Shown here: piece by piece, positions 36,523-45,647 of the stretch | How positions within the stretch are numbered: the stretch's first letter is position 1 | Layout of the letters: each line of letters begins with the position of its first letter | Source of the DNA: Zeaxanthinibacter enoshimensis | GTDB lineage: Bacteria; Bacteroidota; Bacteroidia; Flavobacteriales; Flavobacteriaceae | NCBI RefSeq assembly: GCF_004362865.1 | Contig: NZ_SNYI01000001.1 | Coordinates: 992,001-1,056,000, forward strand | DNA length: 64,000 bases | Reading direction: 5' to 3' | Notes under the pieces: model-generated | What the model was told of the DNA's origin: nothing | What the model saw: the letters and a program-made list of their open reading frames with translations, nothing else | The model's database searches: none | Program-made: the position numbers and the translations under genes

Positions 36523-38935
36523 ATCCCGTGTAATACCCTCTCTCATTCTTATGCTGATGTGCGCCTGGGTAAGGGCACAAGAGATCATTATCCTTGATAC
36601 CGACAGCCGGGAACCGGTTATGAATGTTGCGGTGTTTAATGAAGATAAATCCAAGACAGCTATCTCTGATATCGACGGGAAGGTAGACCTCCGTCTTTTT
36701 TCATCACAGGAGCGAATTACTTTCAGGCATATCGCCTACCAGACTAAAAAGAGCCTGAAATCAGTAATCCTGAGACAGGGACGCCGGGTATACCTGACTA
36801 TGAACGCAGAACAACTGGACGAAGTGGTGATGTCGGTGTCCAAATGGGAACAGCAGAAGAGAGATGTGCCCCAGAGAATTGTTTCCGTGGATGCGAGGAC
36901 GATCGCGTTTTCCGCTCCCCAGACTTCTGCAGACCTCCTGCAGCAAAGCGGGCAGGTATTTGTCCAGAAAAGCCAGTTGGGAGGGGGAAGTCCTATGATC
37001 AGGGGATTTGCCACCAACCGACTGTTATTGTCGGTAGACGGGGTTCGCATGAACAATGCAATATTTCGCGGGGGAAACATTCAGAACGTGATCTCCCTGG
37101 ATCCTTTTACGATAAGCAGTACCGAAGTTATATTCGGGCCTGGCTCTGTCATCTATGGTAGTGATGCCATAGGGGGCGTAATGAACTTTTATACCAAGAA
37201 GCCGGCTCTTGCCATGGCGGACAGCCTGCAGGTCCACGGCGCGGCTCAATACCGGTTTTCTTCTGCTAACATGGAGCAGACGGGGAATGTAGAACTCAAC
37301 CTGGGAGGAAAGAAATGGGCTGCACTCAGCATCATCAGCTACAGTGATTTTGGAGACCTGAGAATGGGGGAACACGGTCCTGATTCTTACCTGCGGGAGC
37401 AATACCAGGTACGTGTAAACGGCCGGGATTACGTGGTAGCCAACCCTGATCCCGGAACACAAGTGCCCTCCGGTTACGATCAATGGAGCCTTATGCAGAA
37501 GTTCGCTTATAAACCGAATAATTACTGGCAGTACGACCTGGGGTTGCACTATTCAGAAACCTCGGACTACGCCAGGTATGACCGGCTTGTAAGACCCACG
37601 TCGGATGGACAGGGACTCAGGTCTGGCGAGTGGTATTACGGTCCGCAACGGTGGTTTATGGGGAATTTCCAGGCAACCCAGAAAGGACAGGGGGCGTTTT
37701 ACGATGGACTGAAAACTACCCTGGCCTACCAGCGATTTGAGGAGAGTCGCTATGACAGGAACTTCCAGGATGAAATCCTTTATCAGAACCTGGAGCAGGT
37801 AGATGCACTTTCCGCCCAACTGGACCTGGAAAACAAAAAGATAGGAGACCTCCGGCTCTATTACGGGGCGGAATATGTTTATAACAAGGTTGGATCCAGC
37901 GGTTACCTGGAAAATATAGAGACAGGGGAAGTAGAGAATGGTCCGAGCCGTTACCCTGATGGATCTACCTGGCAATCTGCAGCAGCTTACCTGAGCGGGG
38001 AATACCGCGCAAGGCCCAACCTGACGATGATGTCCGGGCTGCGCTACAGCCATATCTGGCTGCATTCAGAATTTGACAGGAGCTTTTACCCTTTTCCGTT
38101 TGAAGAAGCAAACCTGAGCAATGGCGCAGTTACCGGTAGCCTGGGACTGAGTTGGTTCCCCAAAGAGCACCTTCAGCTAACTTTTAATACGTCTACAGGT
38201 TTCCGTTCTCCCAATATTGATGATATCGGGAAGGTGTTCGATTCTGAACCGGGATCCGTGGTAGTTCCTAATCCCGACCTGAAACCCGAATACGCCTATA
38301 ATGTGGAGATGGGGATAATGAAGAATTTCCACGACCGCCTGGTCCTGAAAGGAACTGCTTTTTACACTTACCTGGATGACGCCCTTGTACGGCGCGACTT
38401 CTCTTTCGACGGGCAAAGCGAGATCGAGTACAACGGGGAACTCAGTAACGTCCAGGCTATACAGAATGCAGCGAATGCATACGTCTATGGGTTCGAGTTT
38501 GGGATGGAGGCATTCCTGGACGAACAGTTCTCCCTTAAAAGTAACCTCACCATTACAGAAGGCACGGAGGAAGAAGAGGATGGATCTGAATCAGCTTCAC
38601 GGCATGCGGCACCAACCTTTGGTGACCTGCACCTGTTATGGGAAGTGAATAGTTTTAAAGCCGACCTGTTTTTAAACTATAACGGGGAGATCGCTTTTGA
38701 AGACCTTTCGGTCTCAGAACGCAGCAAGGATTACCTCTATGCTTCTGATGCAGATGGTAATCCCTACTCGCCTTGCTGGTATACCCTGAACCTGCGCACC
38801 CGTTACCAGCTCAATGAAGCAGTACGGGCCACGCTGTCTCTGGAAAACATTACGGATCAGCGTTACCGTTCCTATTCCTCAGGTATCGTTGCACCAGGCC
38901 GGAACCTTATCCTGTCACTTGGTTATTCTTTCTGA
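36506..38935 (+). CDS. TonB-dependent outer-membrane receptor (heme/hemoglobin-like)
   Basis: An 809-residue receptor with a signal peptide (MKFSVKSRVIPSLILMLMCAWVRA). Residues ~25-95 are a carboxypeptidase-regulatory-like strand domain (EIIILDTDSREPVMNVAVF). The plug begins ~residue 130: TSADLLQQSGQVFVQKSQLG, PMIRGFATNRLLLSVDGVRMNNAIF, then GPGSVIYGSDAIGGVMNFYT. The 22-strand barrel ends in LILSLGYSF with terminal Phe. The plug sequence is close to the hemoglobin/heme-type receptors, but the substrate is not certain. ATG 36506 overlaps the end of recO by 17 bases. Confidence 0.88.
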   Translation: MKFSVKSRVIPSLILMLMCAWVRAQEIIILDTDSREPVMNVAVFNEDKSKTAISDIDGKVDLRLFSSQERITFRHIAYQTKKSLKSVILRQGRRVYLTMNAEQLDEVVMSVSKWEQQKRDVPQRIVSVDARTIAFSAPQTSADLLQQSGQVFVQKSQLGGGSPMIRGFATNRLLLSVDGVRMNNAIFRGGNIQNVISLDPFTISSTEVIFGPGSVIYGSDAIGGVMNFYTKKPALAMADSLQVHGAAQYRFSSANMEQTGNVELNLGGKKWAALSIISYSDFGDLRMGEHGPDSYLREQYQVRVNGRDYVVANPDPGTQVPSGYDQWSLMQKFAYKPNNYWQYDLGLHYSETSDYARYDRLVRPTSDGQGLRSGEWYYGPQRWFMGNFQATQKGQGAFYDGLKTTLAYQRFEESRYDRNFQDEILYQNLEQVDALSAQLDLENKKIGDLRLYYGAEYVYNKVGSSGYLENIETGEVENGPSRYPDGSTWQSAAAYLSGEYRARPNLTMMSGLRYSHIWLHSEFDRSFYPFPFEEANLSNGAVTGSLGLSWFPKEHLQLTFNTSTGFRSPNIDDIGKVFDSEPGSVVVPNPDLKPEYAYNVEMGIMKNFHDRLVLKGTAFYTYLDDALVRRDFSFDGQSEIEYNGELSNVQAIQNAANAYVYGFEFGMEAFLDEQFSLKSNLTITEGTEEEEDGSESASRHAAPTFGDLHLLWEVNSFKADLFLNYNGEIAFEDLSVSERSKDYLYASDADGNPYSPCWYTLNLRTRYQLNEAVRATLSLENITDQRYRSYSSGIVAPGRNLILSLGYSF

Positions 38936-38948
38936 CCCGTTGGGGTGA

Positions 38949-39251
38949 TCAGTGATCGTCCTCGTGGATTTCTTCATCGATCTCTGCTTCGATCTCTTCC
39001 CCGGTCTTCTTAGCTGCTCTTTTGGTCTTATCCCAGGCCTTTTCCCCGGACTCCTCGAGTTTTTCCCCGGCTCTCTCTGCCTCGCGAAGGGCTTTTTCAC
39101 CTGCTCTTTCCAGGTCGTCACCGGCTCTCTCCATATCCTCCCCGATCTCTTCTATGGTTTTTCCTGTCTCCCGAGCGTTTTCAGAACAGCTGTCACAGGA
39201 TTGCAGGTATAAAAATGGTAAGAGGGAGAGAATGATCAATACTTTTTTCAT
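38949..39251 (-). CDS. Small coiled-coil (LEA-like) lipoprotein
   Basis: A 100-residue lipoprotein: signal MKKVLIILSLLPFLYLQSC, Cys19. The mature part is almost only Glu, Lys, Ala, Arg, Gly, with 7-/11-residue repeats of the type ERAG-DDLERAGEKA, LREAERAGEKLEESGEK, WDKTKRAAKKTGEEIE. It should form an amphipathic helix, as in LEA or entericidin-like proteins. No family identified; likely a periplasm-facing envelope stress protein (inference). It lies between two plus-strand genes, 13 bases past the end of the TonB receptor gene. Confidence 0.7.
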   Translation of the reverse strand: MKKVLIILSLLPFLYLQSCDSCSENARETGKTIEEIGEDMERAGDDLERAGEKALREAERAGEKLEESGEKAWDKTKRAAKKTGEEIEAEIDEEIHEDDH

Positions 39252-39470
39252 GATTAGGGTTTTTGAGTGTTGTTAATCGGCTGTTATGCAGGTCTGTAGG
39301 GTGAAAATCACCCCTGAAAACCCCCGGAACAACCGTAAACACGGTGTTAATGATTTCTAAAAAAATAATGCATTTTATCGAATGTTTGGATGTTTTAACA
39401 CTTTTTTAGAAGGGTAAAGTGGCAGATGGTTGTTGTATGGGTGAATGTTTAAAACTAAAAATTCACAACT

Positions 39471-40421
39471 ATGAAGCATTATTTGAAACCTACAGCTTTG
39501 GTATTGGCATTAACTTTTTTCGCGGTATCCTGTAGTAAAGATGAAAACGATGGTGGAGATGCTGGAGCGCAATCATACAACACCACTTATAAAATAACAG
39601 ACGCTCCGATTGATAACGCCAATGTGGAGGCTGTATTTGTCACCATTACTGATGTAAAAGTAGACGGGCAGTCGCTCGAAGGTTTTACAGCGACCACCGT
39701 AGACCTGAAAGCCCTGGTAGACGGTCGTACGGAAACCCTCGGTAACCTGGATATGAAAGCCGGGACCTACTCTGATATTAAACTGGTGTTAGACTTCGAG
39801 AAGGATGTAAACGGGAATGCTCCCGGGTGTTACGTCGAAATGGCAGATGGCACCAAGGACGAACTGACCGCTGCCTCTAATACGATTACCGTTAATGATG
39901 CATACGAAGTTTTCGCAGGCGCAGAGAACGAAGTGGTTCTCGATTTTGACCTTCGTAAGACGATCAAGGAGGAGCAGGGAACAATGAGTTCTGATTTTGA
40001 ATTTGTTTCGATGTCAGAGATCAGTGGAGGAATCCGTACGGTTAACGCCGAAATTACAGGTAAGATCAACGGTACTGTGAACGACAGCCAGAATACTTCT
40101 GACAAGATCATAGTATATGCTTACGAGAAAGGTACTTTTGATGCTGAAGCGGAAACAAGAGGTAGTGGTGAAAGCCAGGTTACCTTTTCTAACGCGGTAA
40201 CCAGTAGTACTGTAAGCGGGCTAACCAATTCCTACAGCCTGAATTTCCTGGAGGAAGGTGAGTACGAGCTGGTATTTGTCTCATACACAGAGAACGAGGG
40301 GAGTTTTGACTTCAATGCACTGTTAGAAGCGGAGTCTTCTACCGGGCTAAACCTTGGTGGAATCAGTGTGACAGGAGCTTTACAAGTGAGTGCTAACGTC
40401 ACCATTACCGGAACACGATAG
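39471..40421 (+). CDS. DUF4382 lipoprotein
   Basis: A 316-residue lipoprotein (signal MKHYLKPTALVLALTFFAVSC, Cys21, then SKDEND, an acidic export-type stretch). Residues ~35-190 match DUF4382: ITDAPIDNANVEAVFVTITD, LEGFTATTVDLKALVDG, AGTYSDIKLVLDFEKDVNG, AYEVFAGAENEVVLDFDLRKT. The C-terminal ~120 residues form a further beta domain. Function unknown; predicted to be surface exposed. A terminator follows 26 bases after the stop. Confidence 0.85.
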   Translation: MKHYLKPTALVLALTFFAVSCSKDENDGGDAGAQSYNTTYKITDAPIDNANVEAVFVTITDVKVDGQSLEGFTATTVDLKALVDGRTETLGNLDMKAGTYSDIKLVLDFEKDVNGNAPGCYVEMADGTKDELTAASNTITVNDAYEVFAGAENEVVLDFDLRKTIKEEQGTMSSDFEFVSMSEISGGIRTVNAEITGKINGTVNDSQNTSDKIIVYAYEKGTFDAEAETRGSGESQVTFSNAVTSSTVSGLTNSYSLNFLEEGEYELVFVSYTENEGSFDFNALLEAESSTGLNLGGISVTGALQVSANVTITGTR

Positions 40422-40446
40422 TCAATTATTTGAATTAGTTATTAAT

Positions 40447-40473
40447 AAGCCCCGTCTATCGGGGCTTTTTTTG
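40447..40473 (+). terminator. Rho-independent terminator after DUF4382 gene
   Basis: AAGCCCCG and CGGGGCTT form an 8-base stem around tctat, followed by TTTTTTG. Confidence 0.9.
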
Positions 40474-40506
40474 TATGCTATCCCCCGGAATTTGGGCAAT
40501 TTTCAT

Positions 40507-40514
40507 TAATTTTG
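40507..40514 (+). promoter_or_regulatory. -7 promoter box TAATTTTG for ileS
   Basis: TAnnTTTG match 19 bases upstream of the ileS ATG. No TTG at the usual -33 spacing. Confidence 0.5.
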
Positions 40515-40533
40515 CAGACTTTAAACAGCGCTT

Positions 40534-43500
40534 ATGAAATTTACGGAATATAAGAGTTTGGACTTACCTAAGGTGGCCGATGATGTACAATCTTTCTGGA
40601 AAGCGCAGCAGATATTTGAGAAAAGCATCAGCAGCAGGGAAGGAAAGGAGAGCTATGTCTTTTACGAAGGTCCCCCTTCTGCTAACGGGAAACCGGGGAT
40701 CCACCATGTAATGGCAAGGACCATCAAGGATATCTTTCCACGCTACAAGACCATGAAAGGTTTCCAGGTGAAGCGTAAGGCAGGATGGGATACCCATGGC
40801 CTGCCAATCGAATTGGGTGTGGAAAAAGAATTGGGAATAACCAAGGAAGATATCGGCACCAAAATTTCCGTAGAAGATTATAACGACGCCTGCCGTAAGG
40901 CGGTGATGCGCTATACAGATGTGTGGAACGATCTCACTGAAAAGATCGGGTACTGGGTAGACATGGACGATCCTTACGTGACCTACGAACCCAAATATAT
41001 GGAAACCGTTTGGTGGTTGCTGAAACAGATCTATGACAAGGGCCTCATTTATAAAGGCTACACCATACAGCCCTATTCCCCTAAGGCAGGTACCGGGCTA
41101 AGCTCTCACGAGTTGAACCAGCCGGGAACCTACCAGGAAGTAACAGATACAACCGTCACCGCGCAATTCAAGGCTGTTAAAGAAAGCCTTCCTACCAGGT
41201 TGAAGGAACGGGAAGGGGATATATATTTCCTCGCATGGACCACTACTCCCTGGACCCTTCCGTCTAATACGGCCCTGACGGTAGGACCGAAGATTGAGTA
41301 TGTACTGGTGCGTAGCTTTAACCAGTACACCTATGAACCTATATTGGTAATGGTTGCCAAAAACCTGGTTTCCCAGGTATTCTCAGGCAAGTTCGAAGCT
41401 GCCACGGAAGAGGAAGTCTTTGGTAATTTTACACCTGAAACTAAAAAAATTCCCTACCAGGTAGTTGATTCGTTTACCGGGTCAGAACTGGTTGGTATCC
41501 GGTACGAGCAGTTACTGCCTTATGCACTGCCTTACCAGAATGCTGAAGATGCATTCCGCGTGATCGCGGGTGATTTTGTCACCACGGAAGACGGTACCGG
41601 GATCGTACACACTGCACCCACCTTCGGGGCAGACGATATGCAGGTTGCCCAGAAAGCAGAGCCACCTGTACCCCCGATGCTGGTCAGGGATGAGCACGGC
41701 AATCCTGTCCCCCTTGTAGACCTGCAGGGGAAATTCCGGCCCGAATTACAGGAGCTTGGCGGGAAATACGTGAAGAACGAATATTACGAAGAAGGTACAG
41801 CCCCGGAGCGCTCTGTGGATGTAGAGATCGCTATCAGGCTGAAAGAAGAGAACAAGGCCTTCAAAGTTGAGAAATACGTGCATACCTATCCCAACTGCTG
41901 GCGTACTGACAAACCTATCCTTTATTACCCTCTGGATTCCTGGTTTATCCAGGTAACCGAGATCAAAGACAGGATGTGGCAGCTGAACCAGGAGATCAAC
42001 TGGAAGCCCAAGGCTACAGGAGAAGGACGGTTTGGGAACTGGCTTGCGAATGCAAACGACTGGAACCTCTCCCGTTCCCGTTACTGGGGTATCCCTTTAC
42101 CGATCTGGAGAACAGAAGACGGAAAGGAAGTGAAATGCATAGGCTCTGTAGCCGAACTGAAAGAAGAAATGACAAAGGCAGTCTCGGCTGGCCTGATGGA
42201 AAAAGACATCTTTGAAGGTTTTGAGCCGGGGAATATGGATGATGCCAATTATGAAAGGATAGATCTTCATAAAAATATCGTGGACCAGGTTATCCTGGTT
42301 TCCGATTCTGGCAAACCGATGCGCCGTGAAAATGATCTTATCGACGTTTGGTTTGACAGTGGTTCCATGCCTTATGCCCAATGGCATTATCCCTTTGAGA
42401 ACCGGGAACTGATAGACCAAGGCACGACTTTCCCTGCAGATTTTATCGCAGAAGGGGTAGATCAGACCAGGGGTTGGTTCTATACACTGCACGCCATAGC
42501 CACTATGGTATTTGATTCTGTAGCTTACAGGAATGTAGTATCTAACGGTCTTGTTCTTGATAAGGAAGGGAAGAAAATGTCCAAGCGTTTAGGGAACGCG
42601 GTAGACCCTTTCGAGACCATGAAAGAACATGGCCCCGATGCCACCCGCTGGTACATGATCTCTAATGCCAATCCATGGGATAACCTCAAGTTTGATGTGG
42701 ATGGTATCGTTGAGGTGAAACGCAAGTTCTTCGGAACACTGTATAATACGTATGCCTTCTTTGCGCTCTATGCCAATATAGATAAGTTTACGTATAAAGA
42801 AGCCGATATCCCATTAAGCGAAAGACCGGAAATAGACCAATGGATCCTTTCGGAACTGCATACGCTGATCCGGGAAGTGGAAAATGCTTACGAATCCTAT
42901 GAACCTACCCGTGCGGCAAGGGCGATCTCTGACTATGTACAGGAAAACCTGAGTAACTGGTATGTAAGGCTCAGCAGGAGGCGGTTCTGGAAAGGAGATT
43001 ACCAGCAGGATAAAATATCCGCTTACCAGACTTTGTATACCTGTCTGAAAACAATTGCCCAGTTAGGAGCGCCTATCGCACCATTCTTTATGGACAGGCT
43101 TTACAGTGATCTTACTGCAGCCACGGTGAGCGACAGGGAAGAGAGTGTTCACCTTACTGATTTCCCGGTCTATCAACCGGAACTGGTGAATAAATCCCTG
43201 GAAAGTAAGATGCAGAAGGCACAGCAGATCTCTTCACTGGTGCTGTCGATCAGGCAGAAAGAGAAGATCAAGGTAAGACAGCCACTGCAGAAGATCATGA
43301 TCCCTGTGCTGCACGAAACACAGCGGCAGGAGATAGAGGCGGTAGCCGACCTGATTAAATCCGAGGTGAATGTGAAAGAGATAGAATTACTGGATGACGC
43401 TTCGGGAATATTGGTGAAGAGCATCAAGCCTAACTTTAAGGTGCTGGGCCCCAGGTTTGGAAAAGATATGAAAAAGGTTGCCGCAGCCATTGCAGCCCTG

Positions 43501-43935
43501 GACCAGGAGGACATCCAGAAAATTGAGCAAATAGGCGAAATAAATCTGGAGATAGATAATAAAAATGTTATCTTACAGTTAAATGAAGTGGAGATTACTT
43601 CCCAGGATATAGAGGGCTGGCTCGTGGCCAGCACCGGCTCAATTACCGTAGCTTTAGATATTACAATAGACGAAGACCTACGAAAAGAGGGGATCGCCAG
43701 GGAATTGGTCAATCGTATTCAGAATCTCCGGAAAGAATCAGGATACGAGGTAACCGATAAGATCGATGTTAAGATCCTGAAAGATGGGTTCGTGGAAAAG
43801 GCAGTGGAGAGCAATATTAATTATATTAAATCTGAGACCCTGACTGCCGAACTGAACATGGAAGAAAAATTGGATCAGGGGACAGAAATTGCCTTTGATG
43901 AGGTTAATACAAAATTATATATCCAAAAACACTGA
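40534..43935 (+). CDS. ileS: Isoleucyl-tRNA synthetase, eukaryote-like type
   Basis: A 1133-residue class I synthetase. HIGH-type motif is GIHHVMARTIKD near residue 53, the editing domain follows (TTPWTLPSNTALTVGP ... TEDGTGIVHTAPTFGADD), then GVDQTRGWFYTLHA, and the second signature is KKMSKRLGNAVDP near residue 687. The KMSKR ending, the long C-terminal anticodon domain and lack of the C-terminal zinc motif of bacterial IleRS identify the eukaryote-like clade, which is typically insensitive to mupirocin. Charges tRNA-Ile in the cytoplasm. The DksA-like gene starts 3 bases after the stop. Confidence 0.96.
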   Translation: MKFTEYKSLDLPKVADDVQSFWKAQQIFEKSISSREGKESYVFYEGPPSANGKPGIHHVMARTIKDIFPRYKTMKGFQVKRKAGWDTHGLPIELGVEKELGITKEDIGTKISVEDYNDACRKAVMRYTDVWNDLTEKIGYWVDMDDPYVTYEPKYMETVWWLLKQIYDKGLIYKGYTIQPYSPKAGTGLSSHELNQPGTYQEVTDTTVTAQFKAVKESLPTRLKEREGDIYFLAWTTTPWTLPSNTALTVGPKIEYVLVRSFNQYTYEPILVMVAKNLVSQVFSGKFEAATEEEVFGNFTPETKKIPYQVVDSFTGSELVGIRYEQLLPYALPYQNAEDAFRVIAGDFVTTEDGTGIVHTAPTFGADDMQVAQKAEPPVPPMLVRDEHGNPVPLVDLQGKFRPELQELGGKYVKNEYYEEGTAPERSVDVEIAIRLKEENKAFKVEKYVHTYPNCWRTDKPILYYPLDSWFIQVTEIKDRMWQLNQEINWKPKATGEGRFGNWLANANDWNLSRSRYWGIPLPIWRTEDGKEVKCIGSVAELKEEMTKAVSAGLMEKDIFEGFEPGNMDDANYERIDLHKNIVDQVILVSDSGKPMRRENDLIDVWFDSGSMPYAQWHYPFENRELIDQGTTFPADFIAEGVDQTRGWFYTLHAIATMVFDSVAYRNVVSNGLVLDKEGKKMSKRLGNAVDPFETMKEHGPDATRWYMISNANPWDNLKFDVDGIVEVKRKFFGTLYNTYAFFALYANIDKFTYKEADIPLSERPEIDQWILSELHTLIREVENAYESYEPTRAARAISDYVQENLSNWYVRLSRRRFWKGDYQQDKISAYQTLYTCLKTIAQLGAPIAPFFMDRLYSDLTAATVSDREESVHLTDFPVYQPELVNKSLESKMQKAQQISSLVLSIRQKEKIKVRQPLQKIMIPVLHETQRQEIEAVADLIKSEVNVKEIELLDDASGILVKSIKPNFKVLGPRFGKDMKKVAAAIAALDQEDIQKIEQIGEINLEIDNKNVILQLNEVEITSQDIEGWLVASTGSITVALDITIDEDLRKEGIARELVNRIQNLRKESGYEVTDKIDVKILKDGFVEKAVESNINYIKSETLTAELNMEEKLDQGTEIAFDEVNTKLYIQKH

Positions 43936-43938
43936 GTT

Positions 43939-44322
43939 ATGGAAAAGGATACAAAAGTGCGCTATAGTGATAAGGAGCTCGAGGAGTTCAGAGTGCTGAT
44001 AGAAGAAAAGATAGAAAAGGCAAAGAGTCATCTGGATCTGCTGCGCAGTTCATATATGAACGATGGAAATAATGGTACTGATGATACCTCACCAACCTTT
44101 AAGGCTTTTGAAGAGGGTTCGGAAACTATGAGCAAGGAAGCGAATACACAGCTCGCTATCAGGCAGGAAAAGTTTATCAGGGACCTTAAAAATGCATTGA
44201 TGCGTATTGAGAACAAGACCTACGGTATCTGCAGGGTTACCGGCAAACTCATTAACAAAGAGCGTCTAAAGCTGGTGCCGCATGCCACCTTGAGCATCGA
44301 AGCCAAGAACATGCAGAAATAA
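43939..44322 (+). CDS. DksA/TraR-family protein lacking the zinc cysteines
   Basis: A 127-residue protein: N-terminal coiled coil to ~residue 75, then the DksA-type globular end YGICRVTGKLINKERLKLVPHATLSIEAK. Only one cysteine of the usual C4 zinc cluster remains (GICRVTG); the others are replaced. This zinc-less form is common in Flavobacteriia, so it is normal for the group. DksA proteins bind RNA polymerase and act with ppGpp. Tight spacing (3 bases) after ileS suggests cotranscription; a terminator follows at 44328. Confidence 0.85.
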   Translation: MEKDTKVRYSDKELEEFRVLIEEKIEKAKSHLDLLRSSYMNDGNNGTDDTSPTFKAFEEGSETMSKEANTQLAIRQEKFIRDLKNALMRIENKTYGICRVTGKLINKERLKLVPHATLSIEAKNMQK

Positions 44323-44327
44323 GTGTT

Positions 44328-44353
44328 AAAACGTCCCCCGGGACGTTTTTTTT
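44328..44353 (+). terminator. Rho-independent terminator after dksA-like gene
   Basis: AAACGTCCC and GGGACGTTT pair around cccg, followed by a T run of 8 including the stem end. The next gene (ATG 44359) starts right after, so some read-through is possible. Confidence 0.85.
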
Positions 44354-44358
44354 ATGTT

Positions 44359-44979
44359 ATGAAAAACTGGTTGATCCTTATCCTCTTCCTGTTGGCCGGT
44401 TTTTTGCACGCCCAGAAACAGGTAGCTAAATCCCTGGATGCAAAAGACATCACCTACCTGTTGGTCGATGCGAACAACGCCTACCGTGTAAATTTAAGTA
44501 CGAATAATTCCGGAATGATCCGGGTCTCCGCGCTGAGCGAGGGCGAATACCAGTCTGTCCTGGCATTGCATGTTGAAAAGGAAGGGGCTACCGCAAAAGT
44601 GGCGACGGGATTCCAGCCCAGCTTCCGGTTTCCCAATGATAAGCTGGGTGCTCACAAAGTAATTTCGGTTTCCCTGGAGATCTCACTTCCCCAAGGCATA
44701 GAGGTAAAGGTTTATGGGAAGAGTAGTAATGTACGTGCCACGGGACTTTTTCGGAACCTGGAAGTAGTACTGTCGGATGGCAACTGTTCACTGGAGGATG
44801 TGAAGGGAACGGTGAAGGTGCAGACCCAACAGGGGGATATCAGCTTACAAGCTGCTGAAGGTGTGGTGGATGCAGAAAGCCGATATGGGAAAACTGACCC
44901 CCAAGAATTCCCTGAGGGTGACAACCTTTTTTTCCTGCGCACAATCTCAGGGCATATCAGCCTGTTTAAAAAAGAATAA
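44359..44979 (+). CDS. Secreted DUF4097-like beta protein
   Basis: A 206-residue protein with a signal peptide (MKNWLILILFLLAGFLHAQ). The second half consists of short parallel strands with the pattern of putative adhesin/DUF4097 beta-helix proteins: IEVKVYGKSSNVRATGLF, LEVVLSDGNCSLEDVKG, VKVQTQQGDISLQAAEG, ending RTISGHISLF. The ATG at 44359 is preferred over a TTG at 44323 in the dksA terminator region, since only the former gives a proper signal peptide. It sits between the dksA-like gene and lspA; role unknown. Confidence 0.7.
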   Translation: MKNWLILILFLLAGFLHAQKQVAKSLDAKDITYLLVDANNAYRVNLSTNNSGMIRVSALSEGEYQSVLALHVEKEGATAKVATGFQPSFRFPNDKLGAHKVISVSLEISLPQGIEVKVYGKSSNVRATGLFRNLEVVLSDGNCSLEDVKGTVKVQTQQGDISLQAAEGVVDAESRYGKTDPQEFPEGDNLFFLRTISGHISLFKKE

Positions 44980-45011
44980 TCCCTATTTTAGCGCCAATTA
45001 TACCAAACTGA

Positions 45012-45647
45012 ATGAACTTAAGGAAATCCCTGCTGCTTATTGCCATAGTGCTGCTGGTAGACCAGATCAGTAAAATTTATATCAAGACCAACTTTATCCT
45101 TGGTGAATCTGTCACTGTATTCAGCTGGTTCAAAATACTTTTTATTGAGAACGAAGGTGCGGCCTGGGGTACTAAACTCAGTGATATCCTGCCTGTTTCG
45201 GACAGTACCGGCAAACTTATCCTTACAGTGTTCCGGCTATTCGCGATCGTTGGTATCGGGTACTGGTTGTATGATATCATCCGGAAAAATGCATCCCGGA
45301 CCCTGATCATTGCTGTATCCCTGATCTTTGCCGGGGCTTTTGGTAATATTATAGACTCCCTCTTTTACGGGATGATCTTTAACGACAGCAGTAACCAGGT
45401 AGCTACCATTTTTTCTTCAGAACCCTACGGGGGACTGTTCTATGGGAAGGTTGTAGATATGCTTTATTTCCCGATCATAGATACTCGTTGGCCGGAATGG
45501 GTCCCGGTGGTGGGCGGTCAGATCTTCCGGTTCTTTGAACCTGTCTTTAATATAGCAGACACTGCGATCAGTACCGGTGTAGGTATATTGATCGTATTTA
45601 ATAAAAAAGCTTTCGGTTCTGCCGAGGATCAGGAAGTAAAATCGTAG
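45012..45647 (+). CDS. lspA: Lipoprotein signal peptidase (signal peptidase II)
   Basis: A 211-residue inner-membrane aspartyl protease with four TM helices. Catalytic aspartates are in GNIIDSLFYG (Asp115) and PVFNIADTAIS (Asp183), with the FIENEGAAWG block near residue 45. Longer than the E. coli enzyme (~165) because of an insert with extra loop (IFNDSSNQVATIFSSEPYGG), usual in Flavobacteriia. It cleaves lipoprotein precursors, of which this window encodes many. The last 19 bases overlap the convergent 5-formyl-THF cyclo-ligase gene. Confidence 0.95.
   Translation: MNLRKSLLLIAIVLLVDQISKIYIKTNFILGESVTVFSWFKILFIENEGAAWGTKLSDILPVSDSTGKLILTVFRLFAIVGIGYWLYDIIRKNASRTLIIAVSLIFAGAFGNIIDSLFYGMIFNDSSNQVATIFSSEPYGGLFYGKVVDMLYFPIIDTRWPEWVPVVGGQIFRFFEPVFNIADTAISTGVGILIVFNKKAFGSAEDQEVKS

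Noticed and set aside
37553-38065. A 170-codon minus-strand frame inside the TonB receptor
   Set aside because: Antisense shadow; no independent start or promoter.
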